Assembly: GCA_003427395.1 (NCBI GenBank)
Contig: BFEA01000080.1
Span: forward strand, 603,837 to 630,905
Length of the DNA stretch: 27,069 bases
Direction: 5' to 3'
DNA from: Chara braunii
Lineage: Eukaryota; Streptophyta; Charophyceae; Charales; Characeae
Of the stretch, positions 11,120 through 20,746 are shown one piece after another. Numbering within the stretch: the first letter of the stretch is position 1; the number at the start of each line of letters is the position of its first letter. The position numbers and the translations under genes are program-made. The notes below the pieces were generated by a model, which saw only the letters and a list, made by a program, of their open reading frames with translations, did no database searches and was not told the DNA's origin.

Positions 11120-11284
11120 AGCCACCCTTAGAATAGCTAGGCCTCGACCCAAACAGTAGCCGCTCAGATAGCCCACATCGGCCTTACAGTTGCACCTCCC
11201 TAGACCTCAGACCGGTTAACACAGTGCAAGAGGCAACCCGTAGACACTCGCAGCTAAACGCTGAACAACCAGCCTCCCCCTTTT

Positions 11285-11292
11285 CTTTTATA
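11285..11292 (-). promoter_or_regulatory. TATA box upstream of the accessory sense ORF
   Basis: TATAAAAG on the minus strand, 166 nt before the ATG at 11119. It suggests that the accessory ORF has a subgenomic promoter separate from the LTR. Based on one motif only. Confidence 0.35.
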
Positions 11293-11299
11293 GACTTTT

Positions 11300-12830
11300 C
11301 TCATACCTCGGCCTCTATGCTCTAAACGAGGAATTCAGAAAATTAATAAAATAACTAAATCAAATAGTCTATAGGTGAAATTGGAGAGCCGGAGCTCAAC
11401 AGCCGAAACATGAACCAAAAGTTGTGTCGCTGTCAACCACTAGTTCCGATGACAAGACTACAGGTCCAAGGCGATGGTCCCATAACGGGATACCGACATA
11501 AGTTCTCACCTCTTCAAAATAAGTCGTCTGGACTATCCCCACCGGGTACCCGTGTCCGATGGCAAGGAGGGGGCTTATGACCCCCTTCAGGGGTGATAAG
11601 CTTCCTATCGATGCGGCCGCGGGTCGTCCTCCTTTTGAGATCTTACCACACGGCGCCAAATCAGAATTCTCCCACAGACTGTACCCGCGAGGTCGGCCTA
11701 CTTAGGCTGTGGACTGTTGAACTCGAAATTTGAACCATTGGCCTTCCCGCGAAGCGATGGACCAACGGAAAACTGGAAAAGAAAAGAATCAATAATGATT
11801 CTAATGATAATAATAATAATAATAGTAATGAGGCGCTTCAGATTTTATCCGCGCAGCAGCTCCGACTGAACAGTGGTACGAGTCATCGCACAAAACTAAA
11901 ACCGACCTTCAACCCTTTTCCCCTCTTTTTTTATTTTTCTTACCTCCCCTTTTCTCAGTCATTACCGTATCTACCCCTAAACTCAGCTACTAGGGCCCAG
12001 TGCGTGGTTGGAACATCCACACGGGTTACCTTTATCCCGTCCCTGTACCCAAATTACAACCATTAGGGTCATACGGTCCTTTCGACCCCAAGCAGGTTGA
12101 GTTTAAACTAACAGTGACCACGACTTGGAAACAGGACCGCTGGCCTCCCGCGCGAAGTGACAGGACCCCGACAACATGGGAAACCACATCTGAAAATCGG
12201 TGAATTAATATGATAAAATTAATAGTAACAATAATAATGATAGAAAAGGGAAAACTCAAACGATGCAGTAGACAACTGTCGCTGAATCACTCTGGACTAA
12301 AGCAACGGTCCTGACCCACGTGCTGACCAGGTTTTCTACTTTCTTTTCTTTGCTTTTTATATTTTTGTTTTCCCCTTTTATTTCTTTCATTCTACTTTTC
12401 CTTCCCGACTGCAAGTCGTTTCCACGCACCTAACCCATAACTTGGCCACAGGGCACTCGGCGCGCAGCAGAAAAGACTGCGCCAGTCCCTTCACTTTTGC
12501 GTCCCAGGGCGAACCCGGCGGCTACCACGACCATAGGCCGGTTGTGCTCTGCTGTACAGCAGGGCGCCGAGCCTGCGCGGACCAATGGAAGTCTTGTGGC
12601 GCACCCCTTTTGTCAAGGGCACAGCCACCAGGAATGGTCTGAGCCGAAGCACAGCCTGGGCACTAACGGCAATGGAATCCCAAGGCACGTCTACAGGCTG
12701 AGGCACTAACGCAAGGGACTGTACCAAGCAGGGACTTGGCACACAGAGGAGGGCCGGGACACCGCGCCCTCCGACATAATACCAAACCCTTACCCAGGGT
12801 CCCCGTTGGGTTAAAACGAGCTGCTCAGGG
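11300..12830. other. 3' region segment with weak ORFs and a degenerate duplication
   Basis: Two stretches, about 11690-11900 and 12060-12300, resemble each other loosely. Each has a TGGCCT(T/C)CCCGCG block followed by an AAT/ATA-rich trinucleotide run and a GC-rich end, offset by ~370 bp. A minus-strand ORF at 11659-11396 (starts MAPCGKISKGG, 87 aa) is open and looks moderately protein-like, but has no recognisable motif. No other gene is supported here. Confidence 0.35.
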
Positions 12831-12832
12831 AG

Positions 12833-12839
12833 TATAAAG
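12833..12839 (+). promoter_or_regulatory. TATA box of the antisense gene
   Basis: TATAAAG on the plus strand, in a GC-rich stretch. It is followed about 30 nt later by a likely start region and then by a long pyrimidine-rich leader (about 12900-13230) before the ATG at 13244. Confidence 0.45.
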
Positions 12840-13243
12840 CAACAGCGTCCGCCAACACTTTCATTCATTCTTGCTGTAACCTACGTCAAGGCTCTTACGG
12901 CGACTTTGCACCTTTTCGTCTCTTCGTGTTTCCTTAGCGCTAACTCTCTCCCTCGGTACTCACTTCTTCTCCTAGTACTCGTTCCTTCTCTCAGTGCAGA
13001 ATTTTCTTTCCTAGCTTCAACTCTCTCTTCTTTCTGTGTCTGTCTTCTCTGCGCTACCCATCTTTCTTTGTGCTAAGCTTCACGTAGCATGTTGTAGTCC
13101 TCCTTAGCTAGCGCGATTATTCTCTCTATTTTTCTCAGTATTATTCTACCTTCGCTTTTCCGTATCCATCTCTTCATCATAGTCTTTGCTCGCACAGCCT
13201 TCTCAGTCGTAGCCTTCGGTGCTAGTTCCACCTCTCGTGCACC

Positions 13244-13708
13244 ATGCCTGAGGCACGCCGCGGTCAGGGTAGAGGAAGGGGAGGAAGAGCGGGGAAGGCT
13301 AAAGACGAACCGCCGGCTCGGACGCGGCGTGATTACAGTTCTAAGGAGGAGGATGAGCCACGAGGCTATGGCCATCCAAGATCATACCCCCGTTATCCAT
13401 TAGCAGGGTGGTATGAAAGGGCTCCAGCCCCTGACAGGATGGAGTTCCTTCATAAGATATTTGACGCGCGCTACGGCACGCCAAGCGCTTCTTCCCCTCC
13501 TTATATCCCCAAAGCTCCTTCCACCCCCATTGTAAGCAAGGCCATAGTGTCTGCCCCACCTTCCTCTATCCCATGCACTGTCTCGTCACCCCATCACCTC
13601 AATCACTGGATTCTGTTCAGCATCTTTTTCCTTCTCTTTCTTTTCCAGCTCGAGCTCATAACCATCTTTTATGTTTTATACAAGCGTGATTTCTTCTCAG
13701 CTTTCTGA
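13244..13708 (+). CDS. Antisense gene within the element: RG-rich small protein, possible intron
   Basis: Plus-strand ORF opposite to the element. ATG sits in a good context (GCACCATGC). The protein starts MPEARRGQGRGRGGRAGKAK, then DEPPARTRRDYSSKEEDEPR, then GHPRSYPRYPLAGWYERAPA and MEFLHKIFDARYGT. Unspliced it is 154 residues with an F/L-rich tail. That tail is the translation of a pyrimidine tract ending in TTTTCCAG (13641-13648), and GTAAGC lies at 13532-13537. A 117-nt intron (13532-13648) would leave about 115 residues in the same frame. A TATA box lies ~410 nt upstream, the leader is CT-rich, and AATAAA follows 128 nt after the stop. Antisense accessory genes after integrase are known in plant Tat-type elements such as Grande. 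No domain recognised; the N-terminus looks nucleic-acid binding. Confidence 0.6.
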   Translation: MPEARRGQGRGRGGRAGKAKDEPPARTRRDYSSKEEDEPRGYGHPRSYPRYPLAGWYERAPAPDRMEFLHKIFDARYGTPSASSPPYIPKAPSTPIVSKAIVSAPPSSIPCTVSSPHHLNHWILFSIFFLLFLFQLELITIFYVLYKRDFFSAF

Positions 13709-13835
13709 GTCAGATTTCGACTCACAAAATTTTTTGTTCACTGTCCACTTTATAGCATCCTAGGCCTGAGAGTTTTGGCTTCCTTAAGGCCAGGGATGCA
13801 GGTTCCTCGTGAATCAGACCGCTTGTCGGCCACCA

Positions 13836-13841
13836 AATAAA
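13836..13841 (+). terminator. Poly(A) signal of the antisense gene
   Basis: AATAAA on the plus strand, 128 nt after the stop codon of the RG-rich ORF. With the TATA box and possible intron it makes a compact, self-contained transcription unit of about 1 kb. Confidence 0.45.
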
Positions 13842-14040
13842 ATTTTAAGAAGGATTATGCTTTCATTTTTTTGTTTTGCTGCTGATTCTGACTTCTTGTC
13901 ATTTTGAAATTTGTTCTCAGTCTGAGCTTCATGTCAGAGAAAAGTTACCTTAACTTTCACCCTGGCTAAAAATCGAACACATTATCAGTCTGACATCAAC
14001 ACTTGGGACACTTGCTCAGTCTGCCATGCTGGAGATAGGG

Positions 14041-14230
14041 CATACCAAACCCGCTTTTATGTTCTCTGGCTTGAGTGGGATATCTTCTCAGCTTCTCAAG
14101 CACCTGATGGGGATACCAAACCCTTGTTTTATTTCTCTGGTCTGAGTGAGGCGTCTCCTCAACTTCTCAGATAAAAAAAAGGGGGGGGGCGATACCAAAC
14201 CCTTTTCATTTTCTCTGGTCTGGGAACTTC
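14041..14230. repeat. Tandem repeat, ~71-79-bp unit, 2.5 copies
   Basis: ATACCAAACCC starts at 14042, 14113 and 14192. Each is followed by a T-rich segment, TCTCTGG(T/C)(T/C)TGAGTG and TCTCA(A/G)CTTCTCA. The third copy is cut short and is preceded by an A8/G9 run. Confidence 0.7.
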
Positions 14231-14439
14231 AAGTAAGTATTTGTATACTTGCAAAATCAGCGAGTCCCACAGACAACAATCATGCCCCAGCAAGCAGACC
14301 CTCTGACAACCAGCAGTCGAACTTTAACAGATTAAAATAAAACCCATAGATAAAATAATAATTAACAAATAACAATTAACACATAACAGCTCTTCATACC
14401 CAGGATTTATTGATTGCCTTGGTTTCGACCCACCACTGG

Positions 14440-15310
14440 TCAGGAATGCCAGACGTCCCGTCAGTCTGACATACCTCATTTGGCCCGTCTCAGGCCAGGA
14501 CTAGTCAGACCATTTGTCTTGACAGCCCCTTTGACCTGCCTCCAGGTCAGGACCAGCATACCCACCACTCGAGTATAACAGCCCTTTGACACTCTCGCCA
14601 GGACACCCAGACTATAGCGGGTTTGGTCACCTTATGACAGCAGACGTCCGGTCAGTCAAACTGTCCCGAACCCGGATTTCACCACTACGGTCGGGGACCG
14701 GCTTACCCACCAGTTTTTGACCAAGGGCGCTGGCTGCCCCGCCCATAATTTTTGAACGTGGGACCCGGTCTAACCACAGTTCCAGACTCTGGCGAACCTC
14801 ACTGGATTGCATCCTCTGACTGCGGTAGGGTTCCAGCTGACCCCTTTCAACCTCATAGGCCAGACTCCCGGAGTCTTAGCCTCAGCTGACTACGGAATTC
14901 GACACTCACGTCGGGGACCTGTTGACCCCACCAGATTGCGACCTACTACGGTAAGGCTATGGCTGGCCCCGACAATCAACGCATCCTTAGGTTAGAGAAG
15001 AAAACTCCCAAGCACAAACAACCAGGCAAGCATATAATGACCCACAAGCAGACTGTCCGCGTCCCATAACAGGACAAACATTTCTCAAGAGACGTCCCGT
15101 CAGTCTCAAGAGGCACTGAACAACAACATGATAACCGACATCAAGCTCTTACAGGAGACCTCCCTTCAGTCCCAAGAAGGATGCTTAGTGCTGGTCCCAA
15201 AGAGGTCCCTTCCCTCAGCTGGGAATTTACTTTTCTTTTCCAAGAGACGTCCCGTCAGTCCCAAGGAAGTACTGAAATGCTGATCTCAGAGAGGTCCCTT
15301 CCCTCATCCG
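14440..15310. repeat. Dispersed repeat field with GAGACGTCCCGTCAGTC motif
   Basis: The motif AGACGTCC(C/G)GTCAGTC or a close variant occurs at about 14451, 14642, 15089, 15155 and 15244. Between copies there are further related blocks (AGAGGTCCCTTCCCTC twice, GTCGGGGACC and CCAGCTGACCCC variants). No ORF is supported here. Confidence 0.55.
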
Positions 15311-15349
15311 AGTGAAGATAGGCCCTTAGCCAAAGGCACGAAGTCCCTC

Positions 15350-15921
15350 TACTGACCACTCTCAGTCAAGTAGCGTTGAACTTCTTTATGCCTGCCTTCA
15401 TCCGAATCTCTTGGATGGACAACTCAGAGACATGAAGTTATTCCGCTGATAACTCTTAGTCAGACAGAACTGAACTTCTTCATGCCCACCATGCTCTTCC
15501 CTTTATCTTAGGATAGTACAGGTCATACCTTTTGATGTGCCACAGCCATTAGCTTTCTCAAATCTTTGACAATGTGTCAATACATACGAAACTGATTTCA
15601 CAGTTATTCCCCACTCTCATGGACTTAATACTCATAGAACGATTGTTGCACTACATCAAAAGACCTGACTTAGTCGTTTTGCTGAATTACTGGATGAAAA
15701 GACTTGCTCAAAACTGAGATACTGAAACTGAGATGTTGAAACTGAAGACAGAAATTAAATTACCGAAACTGAAATGATGAAACTGAAGTTCTGAAGCTGA
15801 AATGTTGAATCCGAAATGTTGAATTGACTATGCACGAATGACCACAACCTCTTGAAAATTTCAGTCTTGCTGTCTCATTGTCTCACTGTACCTTTTCTCT
15901 TAGTTCTCTGGAACTGTTCTC
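15350..15921. repeat. Simple-repeat tract just after integrase
   Basis: A ~105-bp near-duplication at about 15350-15500 (CTTCTT(T/C)ATGCC(T/C) in both) is followed by a GAAACTGAGATGTT-like array at about 15710-15830. No gene seen. The tract directly follows the pol stop at 15922. Confidence 0.5.
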
Positions 15922-16247
15922 TTACTTAGATGACTGACCTCTCTTCCCTCTCCTTGAGGTCACTGTAGGAATCGGATTTGGGTCTCTGAATATGAACTTA
16001 CGAAGTCTGAAACCTGATACCATGTCATGAACCCTGGATCCGTTCATTTCTGAAATCTCATAAACCTTGCTTTCTGCCTCTCCAGTGATTCTGTAAGGAC
16101 CAAGCCATCTGGGCTCCAACCTTTTAGTCCATTGTGTCTCAAGAGAACTGTCACACAGGAGGACAACATCTTCAATCTTCAATTTCTTTTTTTTTATATA
16201 ATTTGGACCATTTCTCGATTTATGCGTATAATCCTTGCGCAGGGGCC

Positions 16248-16279
<32 letters not shown>

Positions 16280-17417
16280 ACGGATGTCCCGAAGGACTCT
16301 CTTTTCTTATATACATTTTCTTGTTCCATCTTTCTTGGTCTGACAACCTGCTGGATGTCATCCTTTCTGCAGCATGCATCACTACTTGATCAACCTCTGA
16401 TATTTGTCTCATCCGGATCTGAAGGAGCTCTGAAATAGAATAGTCTCTGTCACTTTTTTTACCTGACCATGTCTTGACAATACTCTCTATTGGCAGTGTA
16501 GCATACCACAGAGTAAATGGTGCATATACAGTAGTCCTCTTGACTGTGATGTTGTCAGCATACACAGCAGCCCTTAATACTCTTGGCCAGTTACTGAGAT
16601 TTTTTTCACACCACTTGGCCAACGAATCGTTTAGAGTTTTGTGGCCTCTTTCAACAGGTGCATTCGCTTGAGGATGGTAAGTAGTCACATACCGAATTCT
16701 GACACCCAATTTGAGTGTAATCCTTCTGACAACCTCATTTATGAATTCTGATCCTCTGTCTGAGACAAATTCTCTGATAAAAGGATACCTGAGATAGACT
16801 TCTTCTATCCAGTCAGCCACTTGCTCGACTGTCTTCCTTTTCAAAGTTTTTGTCTTAACATACCCAGAGAAATTATCTCTCATGTTTAATATGTATCTCA
16901 TCTCACCCTTGCCTGGAGGCATAGTAATGAGATCCAGATGAACTCTGTTACCTGGCTCTACTTGGATTGTAGGGAATAGGGGCTCGATCATTCTTGTGGT
17001 TGATCTCTTCTGACATAACACACATGATTTACAGTACCTGTAAATCATGTCTCTCATGTCATGCCAAAAGTAGAGTTTGACAGTTTTGGAGTAGGTTGCC
17101 TCAGCAGCCCTGTGGCCACCAGCAACCCCCTCATGTAGAGCAACAATTATCTCTAACTGCCTCTCTTTACCACAGACCACTCTTAGTGGAGGTAGGCCTC
17201 CCTTACCATCCACAAAGAGATGTCCTTTTTTTAGCCTGAAGTTCTTCCTTGAATTTTTACAATAATATTCTTTTAGCTGCTCCTCTTTCATCTTCTTGCC
17301 AATCTCTTGATAATTTTCATTATATACTTCAAAGAAGAAAAATATCCCTTCTTCCTTCTTTTCACTCTCTTCCTCTTCCTTTGAACCTGAGCTCTCCCCA
17401 ACTTCATGAACAGCCAC
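15922..17417 (-). pseudogene. pol: Integrase domain of pol, interrupted by a U6 snRNA copy
   Basis: The numbered reading begins after a TAG at the RNase H-integrase junction. The zinc motif is H95 and H102 (HEGVAGGH) with C132 and C135 (CVLC). The core has D162 (VHLDLITMPP), D220 (REFVSDRGSEF) and E256 (NAPVERGHK), an exact DX35E spacing. It would insert the cDNA. At 16298-16201 a 98-nt U6 copy plus a 15-bp duplication intervenes. The ORF continues at about 16185-15922 in another frame, with the C-terminal block [18 protein letters not shown] (the GPY motif) and [14 protein letters not shown]6 plus one duplicate is 113 nt; subtracting it joins the two frames. Three stops lie in the stretch before 17417. 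Confidence 0.92.
16201..16298 (-). ncRNA. U6: U6 snRNA copy (probable retropseudogene)
   Basis: The minus strand carries nearly the whole U6 spliceosomal RNA: GTCCTTCGGGACATCC (5' hairpin, shortened by one base on each side), the ACAGAGA box in GATACAGAGAAGATTAGC, the AGC triad region ATGGCCCCTGCGCAAGGAT, and AAATCGAGAAATGGTCCAAAT at the 3' end. Against the plant U6 I remember, only a handful of positions differ, several C to T. It is flanked by a 15-bp duplication: plus-strand CTTTTTTTTTATATA at 16186-16200 and CTCTTTTCTTATATA at 16299-16313, 13 of 15 identical. There is no U6 promoter, because upstream is integrase coding sequence, so it is unlikely to be transcribed on its own. Confidence 0.92.
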
Positions 17418-17543
17418 TGCTGCTGCATTAACTCTTGCATACTAATCGTTTGGTTCATCTTCTTCTTCTTTCCCTATAATCGACTCATAAATGTATGCGC
17501 TTGGGATTTATCCCCAACTGTCTCTCTCTTCTGGCCACAGACT

Positions 17544-18068
17544 TCACCTGTAGGAGCACGGCGCTTCAGAATCCTCGTCATCTTTTTCATTAAGGAAATT
17601 ATCAACATAGGAAGATTCTTCAATTGTTCCATTCACATCTTTTTCCTCTTCTTCTTGCCACTCAATCCGGCTTAAGTCATCCGCTCTGTTTTTCTCAGTG
17701 GGAATCTTTTCCAACTTAAAATCATATGTCCAGATGAAGGCGATCTATCTGCTGACTGTTGGATCTACCTGTTGGTGCTTTTTAATGGCACCTATCACAG
17801 CAGATGCATCAGTCCTCAGGATGAATCTTCTTCCTAGTACGTAGTGCCTAAAGCACCTGAGGCTATGGATGATTGATAGTAACTCTTTTCTGAATTGGGT
17901 GCAGCCTCTTTCTGTAGAATTGAAAGTTATACTCTCAAATCTCAAAGGTCTATCTCTCCCATTTTCATCTTTTTGAATGAGCACTCCACCCAGAGCAACT
18001 AGTCCTCTATCCGCCTCAATGATGAAAGGTCTTGCCTCTTCATCATCATAAAATGGCACTCCCAACAC
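17544..18068 (-). pseudogene. pol: RNase H domain and tail of pol
   Basis: The frame matches RT and integrase. Catalytic-type blocks: FIIEADRGLVALGGVLIQ (first Asp), CTQFRKELLSIIHSLRCFRHY (Glu), and FILRTDASAVIGAIKKH (Asp). The stop TAG at 17745-17747 replaces what should be a Trp (DPTVSR-W). After it the frame runs on with IAFIWTYDFKLEKIPTEKNR and ADDLSRIEWQ, the usual end of gypsy RNase H, then an acidic tail to TGA 17544-17546. It degrades the RNA strand during reverse transcription. Confidence 0.88.
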
Positions 18069-18128
18069 TACACCACCACCTTTTAATTTCTCCTGTAATG
18101 TTTCTGCTACAGCTTGCCTTTTATCATT

Positions 18129-18960
18129 TCATGCTAAGTTAGCCCTTTGTCTTACCATCTCCCTCCGGGGTTCTGCAAGGGTAGCAAAATGAGGAATAAA
18201 AATCCTCCAGAATCCACAGACCCCCAAGAAGCTTCTAACGTCTGTTACTCTTCTGAGAAGCAGAGGCCAGTTCAAGATCTTGTCTATCTTCTTGGGATCT
18301 GGACTCCTACCCTTGGAGAAACATCTTAAGCCCAAAATTATCACTTTTGGTTGAAAGAGAAGGGACTTTGGCCCACTGACAGTCAGATTATACTTTTGAT
18401 GTCTTTCTAGGACCATCTTAACTCCCTCAGCATGTTCCCAGACAAACTTTTTGACTCCCCCTACGACCAAAGTCTCATCCCTTACCAGGGGCCCTTTTAC
18501 AGGATTGTCATCAATGTATGGACTGGTTATTTCAGGGGAAATATCCTGCATGACTTTAATCATATCCCTTTGAACCACTGCCACGCCGTTAGTCCAACCC
18601 TGAGGTACCACACACATCTGAATAAGCCCCCTTGGCGTGTGCATGACCGTCATTGGTCGGCTAGTAGGATCAATAGGGAATTGATCATAGCCAGAATACA
18701 GATCAACTAAAGAATAAATACATCGACCAGCAAAGGATTCAGATAGGAGATCGGCATTAGGAAGACTACCTGCGTCATGTACCGTCACAGAGTTGAGCTT
18801 CTGAAGACTTTGTATCCATCTTAGCCCGCCTCCTGGTTTTCCAGAAACAAAACCAGTGGTTAGCATACGGTCCATCAGCAGGTTCAGCAACATTAGATGC
18901 AATCTTTTTGTCAAGATACTTCACAACTTTTGCCTCTTCCTTCAGGGCATACTTGGTTGG
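18129..18960 (-). pseudogene. pol: Reverse transcriptase domain of pol
   Basis: The N-terminal part (about 18960-18835) reads VPWNDRPTKYALKEEAKVV and ADGPYANHWFCFWK. A frameshift follows, then GGGLRWIQSLQKLNSVTVHD. Motif A is SLVDLYSGYDQFPID, with an aspartate. The PQGWTNGVAVVQRDM segment is the B motif, and the catalytic YIDD (18507-18518) sits in SPYIDDNPVKGPLV. Thumb-like blocks (ILGLRCFSKGRSPDPKKIDK and LRRVTDVRSFLGVCGFWRIF) match Ty3/gypsy RTs. The YIDD..VKGP context resembles basidiomycete gypsy elements as I remember them, rather than the plant FMDDFSV type. The domain would make cDNA from the tRNA-Asp primer. Confidence 0.92.
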
Positions 18961-19572
18961 CCTATCATTCCATGGAACGTGATCAACTGTTCAAATTTTG
19001 GCCATCTTGATCATATCCACGTCCAATCGCCCTCTCTCTTCATCATTAAAGGAGAAAGCACCAGAGAATGTCTAACACATCCTGAAGATATATTCTTTCT
19101 CTTTAGGCAGGATAAACTAATTCGAGTCTATCTTCATTATGTCACTCTGATGACATTATTATCCAGTTTTGTTGATTCTCTCAATGCTTTTATAATTTTT
19201 CTCTCATTTTCCAATGCTTCATGATAATCTTTCTCTATTAGAACTGCCACTGAGTTTTTATTCACCCCCTTGGGCTTGTATTTTCTTTTTGACTCAGTGA
19301 CTATTTTCCTAAAAAAATGTGAGTCGATGCAAATTTCAATTTCATCTTTCCTCCCTTAGCAGTCTCTACGGCCTTTTTGAAGGCTTCAATTTGCCCGTCC
19401 TCATCCTCGAGCTTACCAAGGGCTTTTATCATTTTCGAAACCTGATTTATTCTCACCGAAATCTCTTCTTTTGCTTCTTGTTTTCCTTCTTCCTTTAGTC
19501 TCCTAACCCTTTCAGCAGATTTTTTCCTTCTGATCGAATTAGCAGATAATTGATGCTTTAAGTCATTTTTGT
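18960..19572 (-). pseudogene. pol: pol linker between protease and RT, broken frames
   Basis: No single frame stays open, but protein-like pieces follow one another: DLYGLNKNDLKHQLSANSIR, then EISVRINQVSKMIKALGKLE and IEAFKKAVETAKGGKMKL. After a T-run (19312-19318 region) a second frame gives VTESKRKYKPKGVNKNSV and DYHEALENERKIIKALREST. These are charged, helical and consistent with a protease-RT connector. At least two indels and several stops separate the pieces. Confidence 0.5.
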
Positions 19573-20172
19573 TCAGACCATAAAGATCTGTTCTTTATCA
19601 GTCTCAGAATCCTGTAGGCCGATCCAAGATGACCCCTCATGACTCAAAAATTGGACGGTCTCCATCCTATGCAAGAATTGAGTTCCTAAAATACAATCAT
19701 GGTCCAGATCTGGCACTACAAAACCATGTAATTCCACAGTCATGGTCCCAACTCGGATATGCAAATTGTCTATAAACCCAGCCACAAACAATTCCCCTGC
19801 AATATTGCTCACTACGTTTTGGGCAGGCCTATCAATAGTCAAATTACATGCCTCCATCGTTCTTCGTGAAAGAAGTACCATCTCTGCCCCAGAGTCCACT
19901 AAGGCTAGAATCTTCACTTGATTAATGCGAATTGTAAGGTGTCCACATCCGATGGTTGCAAATCTCATCTTGCAACCTGATAGTGTTGTATTCACTTGGT
20001 TGGGAAAGACTGACCCCAAATAATTAACTTTCAATTTTTTCTTCTCAATTAACTTCTTCAACTCTTCTCTCAGTTTGGGTGTCAGTGTCATTGTTTCCTT
20101 GAAAGACAATGTCACTTCCGTTTCTTCCAACATTTTAGCAATTACATCAGAAATCACTGCCCCATCATCCAA
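19573..20172 (-). pseudogene. pol: Retropepsin-like aspartic protease domain of pol
   Basis: About 199 codons read DDGAVISDVIAKMLEET and end at a stop at 19573-19575. The active-site block is KILALVDSGAEMVLLS (DSG codons at 19888-19896), matching the retropepsin D(S/T)G motif with hydrophobic flanks. Later HGFVVPDLDHDCILGTQFL corresponds to the ILG motif. It would cleave the gag-pol polyprotein. The upstream join to the previous segment needs a frameshift, and the ORF has no ATG (TTG at 20172), so it is an interior slice of pol. The stop after EQIFMV is near another frame change. Confidence 0.85.
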
Positions 20173-20209
20173 GTCTCTCTTGAGAATAAATTTTCACTTT
20201 CTCCCCTGT

Positions 20210-20746
20210 TCATTCTTTTCTGTGAGCGTTCTTGTTCAGGGTCATCAAGGATGTTAATAAGCGACTCCTCAGCCTTTTTTTTTTTTTTTTTTTTTTAATC
20301 ATTTGAGGCGTCATACGGATTTGGTGGTTTCTCACTTCACCAATCCTAACACTAGGTTCCATAACGAGTTCTGGGGGTAAATCGCCATGAAACGACACCA
20401 TGTTGGCCAGAAAACGAACCATCTCATTGGAAAAAGACTCTACTAATTCATAAAAATTCTGAAAAGTAGGATTTTCTTCTAGTGGAGGTTCATTTGTAGA
20501 AGTTTCACTAGGCTCACATTTTGTCAATATTAAAGATTGCAGAGATTGTCCAACCGTTGTACAAAAATCACTTGTTTCCTGTACTAACTCATTAGGCAAT
20601 TCTTCAATGAGAAAATGAACATTCACATTGGTCTTTCTCTTCTTCTTGATCTTCATCTTTTCATCATGTTTAAGAGCAAAAAACCTCATAACTCCTGGAT
20701 GTCTGGAGTCCAACTTATTCCATGAACTATCACAGATATGGCTCAT
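20210..20746 (-). pseudogene. pol: pol N-terminal segment before protease
   Basis: ORF starting MSHICDSSWNKLDSRHPG, in a different frame from gag; its ATG shares bases with the gag stop (ATGA at 20743-20746). It includes a lysine-rich patch, then an acidic stretch (EPSETSTNEPPLEENP) and a helical region (FYELVESFSNEMVRFLANM). It ends at a run of ~20 A on the minus strand (20276-20296), where the frame is lost. Beyond that run another frame reads AEESLINILDDPEQERSQKR, which looks more protein-like, so the homopolymer has probably changed length. Function unknown beyond linking gag to protease. Confidence 0.6.

Noticed and set aside
12491-13375. Long, mostly open minus-strand frame rich in K, R and E, with stops at 13073 and about 12889
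   Set aside because: It is the complement of the CT-rich leader and N-terminal part of the antisense gene, which explains the composition. It could still be a decayed sense ORF; the frame breaks up beyond 12032, where several stops occur.
16235-16671. Plus-strand ORFs opposite integrase and U6
   Set aside because: They are antisense shadows of clear integrase and U6 sequence.
20276-20296. Programmed frameshift at the A-run in pol
   Set aside because: A ~20-nt homopolymer changes length easily by mutation or sequencing error, so a programmed site cannot be argued from this copy.
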